This document shows positions 51,758 through 60,689 of a stretch of 64,000 nt of DNA, piece by piece (the stretch's first letter is position 1; every line of letters starts with the position of its first letter). The notes below the pieces were generated by a model. The model had not been told where the DNA came from. It saw only the letters and a program-made list of their open reading frames with translations, and did not search any database. The translations under genes and the position numbers were made by a program. The stretch covers positions 124,001-188,000 of the forward strand of contig CAYPYD010000001.1 of the NCBI GenBank assembly GCA_964415195.1, written 5' to 3'. The stretch comes from WTXA01 sp964415195 (GTDB lineage: Bacteria; Bacillota; TC1).

Positions 51758-51883
51758 AATAATAAAATATACTTAGATGATATCAGCTCAATTCAAGAAA
51801 TTGACTTTGAGTTTATATAAAACCTATAGAAATATAGGACTAGACATTGGTAAAACTAAAATAATCAAAAATGGAGGAAAACT

Positions 51884-52885
51884 ATGATGAAAAAAGTCTT
51901 ATTTTTAGTATTCGCACTTTTAGCAGCGATCGCATTAGTTGGTTGTGGCAAAACAGCCGAAAAGGAAGAAGCATTCAAAGTTGCGTTAATCATTAATGGT
52001 TCAAAAACTGATGGAGGCTGGAGCCAAATTGCTTACGATGGTCTATTAAAAACGGAAGAAAAACTAGGTGCTGAAATTTCAGTAAGTGAAAATACAAAAG
52101 CATCAGATTTCGAAAAAGTATTTAGAACCTATGCTAAGGAAGGGAACAACCTAATAATTGGACACGGTTTTGAATTTGGAGATGCTGCTATGGCAGTAGC
52201 TGATGAATACCCAGACGTAACGTTTGTAATAACAAGTTCAACAGTAACAAACGGCAAAAACTTAGGTTCAGTAAGTAACTTTAACTTACAAGCTGGATTC
52301 CTACAAGGTTCACTAGCTGCTTTAATGACAAAAACTAATGTTGTAGGTTGTATTGGTGGAAAAGAAATCCCAACAATCGTTAAATCACTAGTAGGATTTG
52401 ATCTAGGTGCAAAATACGTTAACCCAAATATTAAAGTATTATCAGCGGTAACTGGCGATGCAGATGATGCTAACAAATCAAAAGAACAAGCATTAACATT
52501 TATCAGCCAAGGTGCAGATGTATTAATGGCTAATGCAAATGCAGCCGGTAGAGGCGTTTACGTAGCAGCTGAAGAAAAAGGTGTTTATGCAATCGCATCA
52601 ATTTCTGGAGAATTCAATGTTTACACTAAAGGCTTAATCGCAAGCACAAAAGTTGATATGTCAACATCAATATTCCAAGTTGCTGAAAAAGTTCAAAAAG
52701 GAACTTATAAAGCAGCAGCAGAAATGTATGGAGTTAAAGAAGGTATTGTTGCTTTAGTATATAGCCCAACACTTGAATCAAAAATATCAAAAGACGTTCA
52801 AGATAAAATGGATGATATAAAAGATAAACTTACTTCAGGAGAAATTGATGTAATAAAATTAGCTCCTGAGCAATACAAAAAGTAG
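51884..52885 (+). CDS. BMP-family substrate-binding lipoprotein (second copy)
   Basis: Encodes 333 aa with lipobox ALVGC and the BMP signature IINGSKTDGGWSQIAYDGL. No ATPase or permease follows, so it probably shares the importer encoded at 43736-47313, perhaps widening its ligand range. A T-less hairpin follows at 52997-53028, as with the first BMP gene. Confidence 0.92.
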   Translation: MMKKVLFLVFALLAAIALVGCGKTAEKEEAFKVALIINGSKTDGGWSQIAYDGLLKTEEKLGAEISVSENTKASDFEKVFRTYAKEGNNLIIGHGFEFGDAAMAVADEYPDVTFVITSSTVTNGKNLGSVSNFNLQAGFLQGSLAALMTKTNVVGCIGGKEIPTIVKSLVGFDLGAKYVNPNIKVLSAVTGDADDANKSKEQALTFISQGADVLMANANAAGRGVYVAAEEKGVYAIASISGEFNVYTKGLIASTKVDMSTSIFQVAEKVQKGTYKAAAEMYGVKEGIVALVYSPTLESKISKDVQDKMDDIKDKLTSGEIDVIKLAPEQYKK

Positions 52886-52996
52886 TTCATCAATCAATAT
52901 CAAATAGTATGGAATAAACAACACAAAAAATTTAATTGAATCAATGTCTAGATCAATTAATATTAAATAAAAAAACAGAAAATAAATCAAGAATTA

Positions 52997-53028
52997 AGTG
53001 GGTGCGGGCTTAAGTCCCGCACTACACT
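52997..53028 (+). other. hairpin in the 285-base gap after the second BMP gene
   Basis: TGCGGG / CCCGCA plus outer AGTG/CACT, no T run. The rest of 52886-53170 is AT-rich; a TATAAT at 53076 is the only other signal I see before the next gene. Confidence 0.5.
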
Positions 53029-53170
53029 AAAGAAATTAGAAAATAATTAGATGGATAATAAGAAAAAAATAATAGTATAATAGATTAATAAAGAAAAAAA
53101 CCTTAATATGCACATAACTCCACACACAACATGAACAAGGAGTCATAATATACAATAAAGGAGCCGGAAA

Positions 53171-53773
53171 ATGCTAAAAGTACTAGGAATTTGTGGCAGT
53201 CCAAGAAAAGGTGCTACAGAATACTTACTCAAAGAATCACTAAAGCAATTTGAAAATAGAGAAGACATAAAAATAGAATACATGTTCCTAAAAGGTAAGA
53301 AAATAGCACCATGTAATAATTGTGACTATTGCAGAAAAAACAAAAAACCATGTATCATACAAGATGATATGAATGAACTACTAGAACAGTTTCTGGCAGC
53401 GGATGCCTTTGTTATAGCAACACCTGTCTATGCCTATGGAGCAACTCCTCAGATTCATGCTTTCTTTAGCAGAATGAGACCAATATTCCACCTGGCACCT
53501 ACAAGGCTAAGAGATAAATTCGGAGTAGCAATGGCTACAGGTGGAAGAAGAAATGGTGGACAAGAAATAGCAGTTGACAGCCTCATACACATGATGATGT
53601 CCAGAGGCATAAACATAATCAGCAATGAAAGTGGTGGATATGCAGGCGCTTATCTATGGTCCAAGGATGAAAAAGAAATAGGTGCTGCAGAAGACGAATA
53701 CGCCATGGAACAGGGCAAGTTACTAGTAAATAAGCTAGTAGAACTTATGCTTAGATTCCAAAGAGATGAGTAA
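53171..53773 (+). CDS. flavodoxin-fold NAD(P)H-dependent FMN reductase-like protein
   Basis: Encodes 200 aa. GSPRKGATEYLL is the FMN-phosphate loop, and CNNCDYCRKNKKPC the cysteine-rich segment common in the iron-sulfur-flavoprotein-related group. TPVYAYGATPQIHAFFSRMRP is the central flavin-contact region. Beside UbiX it could supply reduced FMN for prenyl-FMN synthesis, or act on the pathway substrate. Confidence 0.88.
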   Translation: MLKVLGICGSPRKGATEYLLKESLKQFENREDIKIEYMFLKGKKIAPCNNCDYCRKNKKPCIIQDDMNELLEQFLAADAFVIATPVYAYGATPQIHAFFSRMRPIFHLAPTRLRDKFGVAMATGGRRNGGQEIAVDSLIHMMMSRGINIISNESGGYAGAYLWSKDEKEIGAAEDEYAMEQGKLLVNKLVELMLRFQRDE

Positions 53774-53784
53774 GGAGCTAATTA

Positions 53785-55155
53785 ATGATTAAAGGATTTA
53801 TTCATTTCAACATCTACACTATGGATAAAGAGGAAAGAATCATAGAAGACGGTGGCATTCTTTTTGATGATGATATAATCATAGCCTTAGGTAGCAGTCA
53901 TGATATTAAAGAAATGTGCCAAGGTCAAGATATTGAACTAGAAGATGGTCAAGGTAAATATATCTTCCCAGGCCTAATAAATACCCACACACACCTATAT
54001 CAAGGACTTTTTAAAGGATTAGGCAGTGATCTGAATCTTAAAGACTGGTGGCCAAAAGTATTAGCTCCAATAGCCATGAATCTAACAGCAGAACATCTGG
54101 TCAATGGTGTAAGACATGGTATTTGTGAAGCCTTAAAAACAGGAGTAACAACAGTAGTTGATTTTATGCAATTCCACCCAGTTAAAGGCCTTTCTGAAGC
54201 AGAAATAAATACAGCTAAAGAATTGGGAATACGTCTAGTATACGGTAGAGGTTTTAGAGATGCTGGAGAAAATATGGGCGTTTCCAATATGAACGAGAAT
54301 ATAGAAGAAGTTTTTGAGGAAATTACTAACTTAAAGAAAAAGTATGAAAATGAACATAGTATGATAAAAGTCTGGTTAGCACCAGCAGCAATTTGGACCT
54401 TCTCAGATAAAGGACTAGAAAAAACAAGAACCTATGCTACAAAAACAAAAACACCAATAATGATGCACATGTTTGAAACAGAAGTCGACAATGAAGTATG
54501 TCTAGAAAAATTCAAGAAGAAAGCAATGGACTACTACATCGAAAAAAACTTTTTAGGACCTGATCTTTTAGCAGTACATAGCGTACACGTAACAAATGAA
54601 GAACTTGATATATATAAAAAATATGATGTGAAAGTAGCTCATAATCCGGTATGTAATATGTATTTAGGATCTGGCACTGCACCAATTATAGAAATGATAA
54701 AAAAAGGAATAACAGTAGGTCTTGGAACTGATGGTGCAGCCTCAAACAATAGCAATGATATGATAGAGGTTCTGAAGACAACTGTTCTACTTCAAAGAAA
54801 TCACTTTAAGAGAGCAGATTGTATTAATGCTTATGATGTTTTGAAAATGGCAACCATTGAAGGTGCCAAGTGCTTAGGTATGGAAGATAGGATAGGTTCA
54901 CTGGAAATAGGGAAAAAAGCCGATTTTCTGATATTTGATCCTAATAGGAGTTTTAAAACAAGTCCTTCCCATGATGGCCTAGCTTCTTTTGTCTATTCTG
55001 GAGATTATAGGGGAATAGAAAAGGTAGTGGTTAACGGGCAGGAAGTTCTAAAGGACGGAAAGATAGTATTTGGTAACGAAGAAAAGATAATTGAGTATAG
55101 CATTTATTCAGCAAAGTCCCTTAAGGAAAAAGTTGAAAATAAAATAATAAAATAG
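53785..55155 (+). CDS. amidohydrolase/deaminase of the TRZ-ATZ type (second copy)
   Basis: Encodes 456 aa. Metal ligands in NTHTHLYQG (about 65), MMHMFETE (about 230), AVHSVH (about 270) and GLGTDGAASNNS (about 315). It is of the same superfamily as the 47342 gene but diverged, so the two modules probably use different though related substrates. Confidence 0.88.
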   Translation: MIKGFIHFNIYTMDKEERIIEDGGILFDDDIIIALGSSHDIKEMCQGQDIELEDGQGKYIFPGLINTHTHLYQGLFKGLGSDLNLKDWWPKVLAPIAMNLTAEHLVNGVRHGICEALKTGVTTVVDFMQFHPVKGLSEAEINTAKELGIRLVYGRGFRDAGENMGVSNMNENIEEVFEEITNLKKKYENEHSMIKVWLAPAAIWTFSDKGLEKTRTYATKTKTPIMMHMFETEVDNEVCLEKFKKKAMDYYIEKNFLGPDLLAVHSVHVTNEELDIYKKYDVKVAHNPVCNMYLGSGTAPIIEMIKKGITVGLGTDGAASNNSNDMIEVLKTTVLLQRNHFKRADCINAYDVLKMATIEGAKCLGMEDRIGSLEIGKKADFLIFDPNRSFKTSPSHDGLASFVYSGDYRGIEKVVVNGQEVLKDGKIVFGNEEKIIEYSIYSAKSLKEKVENKIIK

Positions 55156-55176
55156 AGGTTTAACATAGGAGGAAAA

Positions 55177-56514
55177 ATGAATAAAATTACTGATCTAAGA
55201 TCATTTTTAAAAGTATTAGAAGAAAATAAAGAAGTAGCATATATTGAAAAAGAAGTTGACTGGAATCATGAACTTGCTGCTGTAATAGCTACATTAGAAA
55301 AGAAAGAAGGCCCGGCACCATTTTTCAAAAATGTTAAAGGCAAAGGTTTCGCAGTATGTGGTGGAATGCTTGGTTCTATGAATCGTATAGCCCTGGCCCT
55401 TGGCTGTGAAAAAGCAGAGATTACTGACTTTTTAGGAAAGTGTCTAGATAATCCAATCAAACCAGTAGAAGTTAAAGAAGCACCTTGCCATGATGTAGTA
55501 ATAACTGGAGATGATATTGATTTAAGTTATGTGCCAATTCCAGTTCATGCACCAAAAGACGGTGGACCTTTCATAACTAGTGGGGTTATTGTTGGTAAGG
55601 AAATCAATGGTCCGATTCAAAATCTATCATTCCAAAGAATGCAGGTTAAAGGCAAGGATAAGTTGAGCATAATGATCAACGAGTGGCGTCATCTAAAAGA
55701 CTTCTATAATGAAGCTGAAAGCTTAGGAAAGCCACTTCCGATTTCTATAGTAATTGGAGCTGATCCAGTAATATATATTGGTGCCGGTCTTCGTTATGAT
55801 GGAGATGAAACTGAAATAGCAGGAGCTATTAGAGGTGAGCCTATAAAAGTTGTTAAGTCTATCACTAATGATATTATGGTACCTAGTACAGCAGAATTTG
55901 TTATTGAAGGTCTTATACTACCGGATATTAGGGAAGAAGAAGGTCCTTTAGGAGAGTTTACCGGACACTATAGCGAACCTTGGTCTAGTCCAGTAATTAA
56001 AGTTACTGCAATAACTCATAGAAAGAATGCTATATATCAAACAATTAATGGAGCCTCTTTTGAGCATATTAATTTAGGCAATGTATTGCCTAGGGAACCT
56101 TTATTGAAGAAGTTTACTACTTATGTCAGCAAGGGTGTTATTGATGTACATATTCCTCCATATGGAGCTGGATTCCTGGCACTTGTTAAGATTAAGAAGA
56201 AAAATCCAGGAGAGCCTAAGAATATTGCCTTAGCAGCAATGATGACATATGTAAATATTAAGAATGTAATTGTTGTTGATGAGGATGTTGATATCTATAA
56301 TCCTGCTGATATTATGTGGGCTATGTCAAACAGGGTTGTACCTGAAAGAGATATTTTCTATGTTCCTAATTCACAGGGACATGAACTTGATCTTTCATCA
56401 GATTCTAGAGGAGTTCAGACAAAGATGGCTATTGATGCTACTTTAGATGATGGAAGTAAGGCTTATGAGAGAGTATCTTATCCTGAGGTTAATTTAAAGG
56501 ATTATGGAATTTAA
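55177..56514 (+). CDS. ubiD: UbiD-family prenyl-FMN-dependent (de)carboxylase
   Basis: Encodes 445 aa. VIEGLILPDIREEEGPLGEFTGHY carries the conserved catalytic glutamates of UbiD enzymes. Interconverts (hetero)aromatic or unsaturated acids with their decarboxylated forms. The cofactor maker ubiX follows 18 bases later. In this operon the substrate may be a ring compound released by the amidohydrolase; aromatic-acid decarboxylation is the alternative. Confidence 0.92.
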   Translation: MNKITDLRSFLKVLEENKEVAYIEKEVDWNHELAAVIATLEKKEGPAPFFKNVKGKGFAVCGGMLGSMNRIALALGCEKAEITDFLGKCLDNPIKPVEVKEAPCHDVVITGDDIDLSYVPIPVHAPKDGGPFITSGVIVGKEINGPIQNLSFQRMQVKGKDKLSIMINEWRHLKDFYNEAESLGKPLPISIVIGADPVIYIGAGLRYDGDETEIAGAIRGEPIKVVKSITNDIMVPSTAEFVIEGLILPDIREEEGPLGEFTGHYSEPWSSPVIKVTAITHRKNAIYQTINGASFEHINLGNVLPREPLLKKFTTYVSKGVIDVHIPPYGAGFLALVKIKKKNPGEPKNIALAAMMTYVNIKNVIVVDEDVDIYNPADIMWAMSNRVVPERDIFYVPNSQGHELDLSSDSRGVQTKMAIDATLDDGSKAYERVSYPEVNLKDYGI

Positions 56515-56532
56515 AATAAAGGGGTTTTTGAA

Positions 56533-57129
56533 ATGGGAAAGTATATTATTGGGATAACTGGTGCAAGTGGTGCTATTTATGGGATGCGTCTTATAGAAGA
56601 GTGCCTTAAGGCAGGTCATGAGATTTTTTTAACTATTACCAAGTCTGGTAGAATAGTTATTAAGGAAGAAATAAACTTGGATTTAGACTTGAACGAAGAA
56701 TTGATACAGAATAAGCTTTTAGAATATCTTAAAGTATCTAAGGATGTTTTTACCTACTATGATGTTGATCATATTAGTAGTGCAATTGCTAGTGGTTCTT
56801 TTAGAACTGATGGGATGATTATTGCCCCTTGTTCTATGGCTACTGTTTCGGCTATTGCTCATGGTTCTTCTAATAACTTATTAGAAAGGGCTGCTGATGT
56901 TATCCTGAAGGAGGGTAAACCTATGATTTTAATTCCTAGGGAAACTCCCTTGAGTGCTATTCATTTAGAGAATCTTTTGAAGCTGGCTCGGTTGGGTGTG
57001 AAGATTATACCTCCTATGCCTAGTTTTTATACTCATCCTAAGACTATTGATGATATTGTGAACAATACTGTTGGTAGAATATTGGATCAATTAAATATTG
57101 AACATAACTTATGTAAGAGATGGTCATAA
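56533..57129 (+). CDS. ubiX: UbiX flavin prenyltransferase
   Basis: Encodes 198 aa. GITGASGAIYGMRL, PCSMATVSAIAHG and RETPLSAIHLENLL are the signatures. It joins dimethylallyl phosphate to reduced FMN to give prenyl-FMN for the adjacent UbiD. The last gene of the module; coding strand about 65 percent G/T. Confidence 0.95.
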   Translation: MGKYIIGITGASGAIYGMRLIEECLKAGHEIFLTITKSGRIVIKEEINLDLDLNEELIQNKLLEYLKVSKDVFTYYDVDHISSAIASGSFRTDGMIIAPCSMATVSAIAHGSSNNLLERAADVILKEGKPMILIPRETPLSAIHLENLLKLARLGVKIIPPMPSFYTHPKTIDDIVNNTVGRILDQLNIEHNLCKRWS

Positions 57130-57180
57130 AGGACTTTCTTGAACAAAGATAGTATTATTCTTTTTTCCTTTTTTTCTTTC

Positions 57181-57215
57181 AAGCACCCTGCTCTATATGA
57201 GTAGGGTGCTTTGTA
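57181..57215 (+). terminator. terminator of the second module
   Basis: AAGCACCCTGCTC pairs with GAGTAGGGTGCTT around a TATAT loop, ending TTTG; the T tract is short, so it may be leaky. Confidence 0.65.
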
Positions 57216-57355
57216 TTAAAACAACCGCTGATATACTATTTTATGGTATATTAATATAAATTTACTTTTAAACTAACCTGTGGTTTTCTTGTTTATTTAG
57301 GGGAAAATAGTGATAATATAAAAGTATAAAGGAAGTACAGAAAGAAGGAATGAAA

Positions 57356-58237
57356 ATGAAAGAATCAATCCTCTATCAAAAACTACCAGACGTAAATAAA
57401 GTAAGATGTGAAACCTGTAATCACAGATGCATAATAGACGTAGGCAACAAAGGAATTTGTGGAGTTAGGAAAAATATCGATGGAACACTCTATGCCCTAA
57501 ACTACGAAAGAACCATATCAGTTTCCCTAGACCCAATAGAAAAAAAACCACTATACCACTTTATGCCAGGAACAACCACCTACTCCCTGGCAACCATAGG
57601 CTGTAACCTCAGTTGTCAGTGGTGTCAGAACTGGCAAATATCACAACTGCAAAATGATGAACGATTCGATGAGGAACTCCCAGGAGATAAAATAAGCCCG
57701 GAGGAACACGTAATGAAAGCACTAGAATTAGGCTGTCCCTCTATCTCCTATACCTACACAGAACCAACCATCTTCCTGGAATACGCTCTAGACATCATGA
57801 AAATAGCCAAAGCAAATGGACTAAAAAATATCTGGGTAACCAACGGCTACATGACAAAAGAAGCACTAGATATAATAGTCCCATACCTAGATGCAGCCAA
57901 TATAGACTTAAAAGCCTGGAACAATGATAAATACCTAAAATACTGTGGCTCCAAGGTACAACCAATACTTGATAATATTGAGTATTTAAAGAAATTAGGT
58001 ATCCATCAGGAAATAACTACACTAATAGTACCAGGCGTTAATGATGACAGAGAACAACTAACAAACATAGCCAACTTCATAGCAGGTGTCAGTATAGAAA
58101 TACCATGGCACTTGAGTCGATTCTTTCCTGGCTGGAAGATGTTAGATACTGTAAAAACACCATTATCAACACTGAAAATGGCTGAAGAAATCGGGATAAA
58201 AGCAGGTTTGAAAAATATTTATTTAGGAAATATTTAA
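57356..58237 (+). CDS. AmmeMemoRadiSam-system radical SAM protein (short form)
   Basis: Encodes 293 aa. CNLSCQWC (83-90) binds the 4Fe-4S cluster, and a second set CETCNHRC...GICG is at the N-terminus. The family occurs with AMMECR1 and Memo/LigB-like proteins; the reaction is not established. It ends at IYLGNI, about 40 residues earlier than usual, without the C-terminal TYC..C segment. The start at 57356 is preferred because GAAGGA abuts the ATG at 57350. Confidence 0.88.
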   Translation: MKESILYQKLPDVNKVRCETCNHRCIIDVGNKGICGVRKNIDGTLYALNYERTISVSLDPIEKKPLYHFMPGTTTYSLATIGCNLSCQWCQNWQISQLQNDERFDEELPGDKISPEEHVMKALELGCPSISYTYTEPTIFLEYALDIMKIAKANGLKNIWVTNGYMTKEALDIIVPYLDAANIDLKAWNNDKYLKYCGSKVQPILDNIEYLKKLGIHQEITTLIVPGVNDDREQLTNIANFIAGVSIEIPWHLSRFFPGWKMLDTVKTPLSTLKMAEEIGIKAGLKNIYLGNI

Positions 58238-58249
58238 GGAGGTAAAAAA

Positions 58250-59056
58250 ATGCCACTATTACAATCCTTCATAGTACCCCATCCACCAATAATATTACAT
58301 GAAATTGGTAGAGGTGAGGAAAGCAAAATCCAAGGAACAGTAGATGCCTATGAAAAGATAGCACGAACCATAGGAGAACTAAAACCTGATACCATAATAA
58401 TCTCATCACCACATGCCAGCTACTATGCAAACCACTTCCAGATAGCAGGTGGTTCACAGGGTGTGGGAGACTTTGCTAACTTCGGGGCTGAACAAATATC
58501 AATAAATGTTGAATATGATAGAGAAATGATTGAAGCCATAGTTAAACAAGCCGATATTAAAGATATACCGGCACAAAGCGATGATGATGGCTTCGATATT
58601 CTTGACCATGGCACTATGGTGCCCCTCTATTTTATAAATAAGGAATACCAAGATTATCAATTAGTTAGAATATCCCTTTCAGGACTAACACCAGAGGAAC
58701 ACTACATTTTTGGACAATGTATACGAGAAGCCATAAATCAAAGTGGTAAAAATGTAGTATATGTAGCAAGTGGTGACTTATCACACGTTTTAAAGATAGA
58801 TGGTCCTTATGGTTACGTTAAAGAGGGACCTTTGTTTGATAAGATAGTTACCAAAGCCTTAAGTGAAGGTGATTTCCAAACCCTAATAAACCTTGATGAA
58901 AGATTTAGCGACAAGGCAGCAGAATGTGGATTAAGATCATTTATAATAATGGCTGGAGTAATAGGTGATGATAAGGTCGAATCTGAGTTGTTATCATATG
59001 AGGGAACCTTTGGAGTAGGGTATGCAGTAGCAGCATATAGAAAAGAAGGTGATTAG
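58250..59056 (+). CDS. class III extradiol dioxygenase-like (LigB/Memo-type) protein
   Basis: Encodes 268 aa. FIVPHPPIILHEIGRG, SSPHASYYANHFQI, DILDHGTMVPLYF and ASGDLSHVL are the metal-site motifs of the LigB/Memo fold. In many genomes this domain is fused to AMMECR1; here a single in-frame TAG separates them. AAGGAGG precedes the ATG, 12 bases after the radical SAM gene. Confidence 0.88.
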   Translation: MPLLQSFIVPHPPIILHEIGRGEESKIQGTVDAYEKIARTIGELKPDTIIISSPHASYYANHFQIAGGSQGVGDFANFGAEQISINVEYDREMIEAIVKQADIKDIPAQSDDDGFDILDHGTMVPLYFINKEYQDYQLVRISLSGLTPEEHYIFGQCIREAINQSGKNVVYVASGDLSHVLKIDGPYGYVKEGPLFDKIVTKALSEGDFQTLINLDERFSDKAAECGLRSFIIMAGVIGDDKVESELLSYEGTFGVGYAVAAYRKEGD

Positions 59057-59566
59057 ATGGATCAATACTCTAAATTAGCTAGTGACTCATTAAAATATTA
59101 TCTTGAACATCAAAAATACTTGAAAGTTCCAGAAGGACTGCCAAGTGAAATGTTAGATAAGCGTGCTGGGGTGTTTGTTACCCTGGAAAAAGCTGGACAA
59201 CTTCGTGGTTGTATTGGGACAATTGAGGGTGTAACGGCCTCTGTTGCTGAAGAGATTATTAGGAATGCAGTCAGTGCAGGCCTAAGTGATCCAAGATTCT
59301 ATCAAGTCAGTAAAAATGAATTCCCAACTTTGGAGATTAGCGTTGATGTACTTGGTGAATCATTTCCAGTGACAGATAGAAGTATACTCGATGCCAAGAG
59401 ATATGGTGTAATAGTCAGTCTAGGGGGTCGAAGAGGACTACTATTACCTAACCTTGAGGGAGTGGATACACCGGAAGAGCAAATAGATATAGCACTCCAA
59501 AAAGCAGGGATATCACCAAAAGAAGAATATGAATTAGATGCCTTTGAAGTAGTAAGGCATAAATAA
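59057..59566 (+). CDS. AMMECR1-domain protein
   Basis: Encodes 169 aa. AGVFVTLEKAGQLRGCIGTIEG is the AMMECR1 signature. The ATG is directly after the TAG of the preceding gene and in the same frame, with GAAGGTGA before the TAG as ribosome site. It probably works with the radical SAM and LigB-like proteins in an undefined modification. Confidence 0.9.
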   Translation: MDQYSKLASDSLKYYLEHQKYLKVPEGLPSEMLDKRAGVFVTLEKAGQLRGCIGTIEGVTASVAEEIIRNAVSAGLSDPRFYQVSKNEFPTLEISVDVLGESFPVTDRSILDAKRYGVIVSLGGRRGLLLPNLEGVDTPEEQIDIALQKAGISPKEEYELDAFEVVRHK

Positions 59567-59569
59567 AAG

Positions 59570-59616
59570 AAGAGACAAATATCAATAATTAATGATATTT
59601 GTCTCTTTATTTTTTC
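59570..59616. terminator. terminator between AMMECR1 and TM2 genes
   Basis: A 15-bp stem (AAGAGACAAATATCA / TGATATTTGTCTCTT) followed by T-rich sequence. It lies between two convergent genes and may serve both. Confidence 0.85.
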
Positions 59617-59634
59617 TTAATCTTTTAATATTGA

Positions 59635-60129
59635 TTAATTATTTGGTTTTATTTGGTCTGTCAGAATTAATATTCCTTCAACAAGTCCCCAAATATAGGC
59701 GGCAATTGCTGATAAACCACAAGTGAAAATAGCCAATATTGTAGACATAAGAATTTGAATAATACCCTTAGTGGTATAGCCATAAATAAAATTATGAACA
59801 CCAAAGGAACCAAATAAAATACCCATAATTCCAGCTAGAATTCTTTTGTTATCATATTCTGAAAGTGTTTGTCTACTAGTATTATTAGTATTGTTATTAG
59901 TACTTTGATTGGTACTCTGATTAGGTTGTTGTGTTTGTTTTTGTTGTTGATTATCACTAACAACAGGTTCTTCTACTTTAACTTCTACAACGACTTCCTC
60001 TTTTACAGGCTCACTTGCAGTAGCAGCTTTTTTCTTTAATATATCAGGATTAATTACGCCAATATTTTCAACTTCATCTACAACAGGTTCTGCAACCCCG
60101 ATAACATTATCTTTCTTGTTCTCTTCCAT
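59635..60129 (-). CDS. TM2-domain membrane protein
   Basis: Encodes 164 aa. An acidic N-terminal region and a Q/N/T-rich linker (about 58-88) precede a TM2 domain: KRILAGIMGILFGSFGVHNFIYGYTTKGIIQ and a second helix pair. Function of such proteins is unknown. The gene is alone on the minus strand. Confidence 0.85.
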   Translation of the reverse strand: MEENKKDNVIGVAEPVVDEVENIGVINPDILKKKAATASEPVKEEVVVEVKVEEPVVSDNQQQKQTQQPNQSTNQSTNNNTNNTSRQTLSEYDNKRILAGIMGILFGSFGVHNFIYGYTTKGIIQILMSTILAIFTCGLSAIAAYIWGLVEGILILTDQIKPNN

Positions 60130-60270
60130 GATTCAACCTCCAACTTTCTTAAGCTCATTTATCATCCTACCTTAATTATATAGACCTTCCAGAATAATGC
60201 AAATACATCTTTACTAAAAAAAGTGATAATATGTTAGTATATAAATATATATTTTTAAATGGAGGGTAAT

Positions 60271-60687
60271 ATGAAAACCTATAGAAAAGAACTCCGATAC
60301 AATACAAAAACAAGAAGAGCCTATATAAATATAACCAAGGACTTAGAGGAATGCCTGAAATCAAGTAATATCAAAGAAGGTCTACTCCTTTGCAATGCAA
60401 TGCATATTACTTCAAGTGTCTTTATTAATGACAATGAAACAGGACTATTAAACGACTTCGAAATATTTCTGGAAAAACTTGCACCAGAAAAACCATATAA
60501 CCAATACAAACACAACGGTTATGAAGATAATGCAGATGCCCACTTAAAAAGAACAATCATGGGTAGAGAGGTAGTAATAGCTATAACAAATGGAGAATTA
60601 GACTTTGGACCCTGGGAACAAGTTTTCTATGGAGAATTTGATGGAATGAGAAATAAGAGAGTTCTCGTAAAAATTATAGGAGAATAA
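60271..60687 (+). CDS. YjbQ/UPF0047 family protein
   Basis: Encodes 138 aa. CNAMHITSSVFINDNETGLLNDFE, NADAHLKRTIMG and GPWEQVFYGEFDG are the conserved blocks with metal-site His and Glu. Some members have weak thiamine-phosphate synthase activity. Start at 60271 behind GGAGG. It is two bases before the YedK gene. Confidence 0.92.
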   Translation: MKTYRKELRYNTKTRRAYINITKDLEECLKSSNIKEGLLLCNAMHITSSVFINDNETGLLNDFEIFLEKLAPEKPYNQYKHNGYEDNADAHLKRTIMGREVVIAITNGELDFGPWEQVFYGEFDGMRNKRVLVKIIGE

Positions 60688-60689
60688 AA

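Noticed and set aside
53785..57129. Futalosine menaquinone pathway (deaminase plus UbiD/UbiX)
   Set aside because: No MqnA, MqnC, MqnD or MqnE homologue is present, and the neighbours are importers and a reductase.
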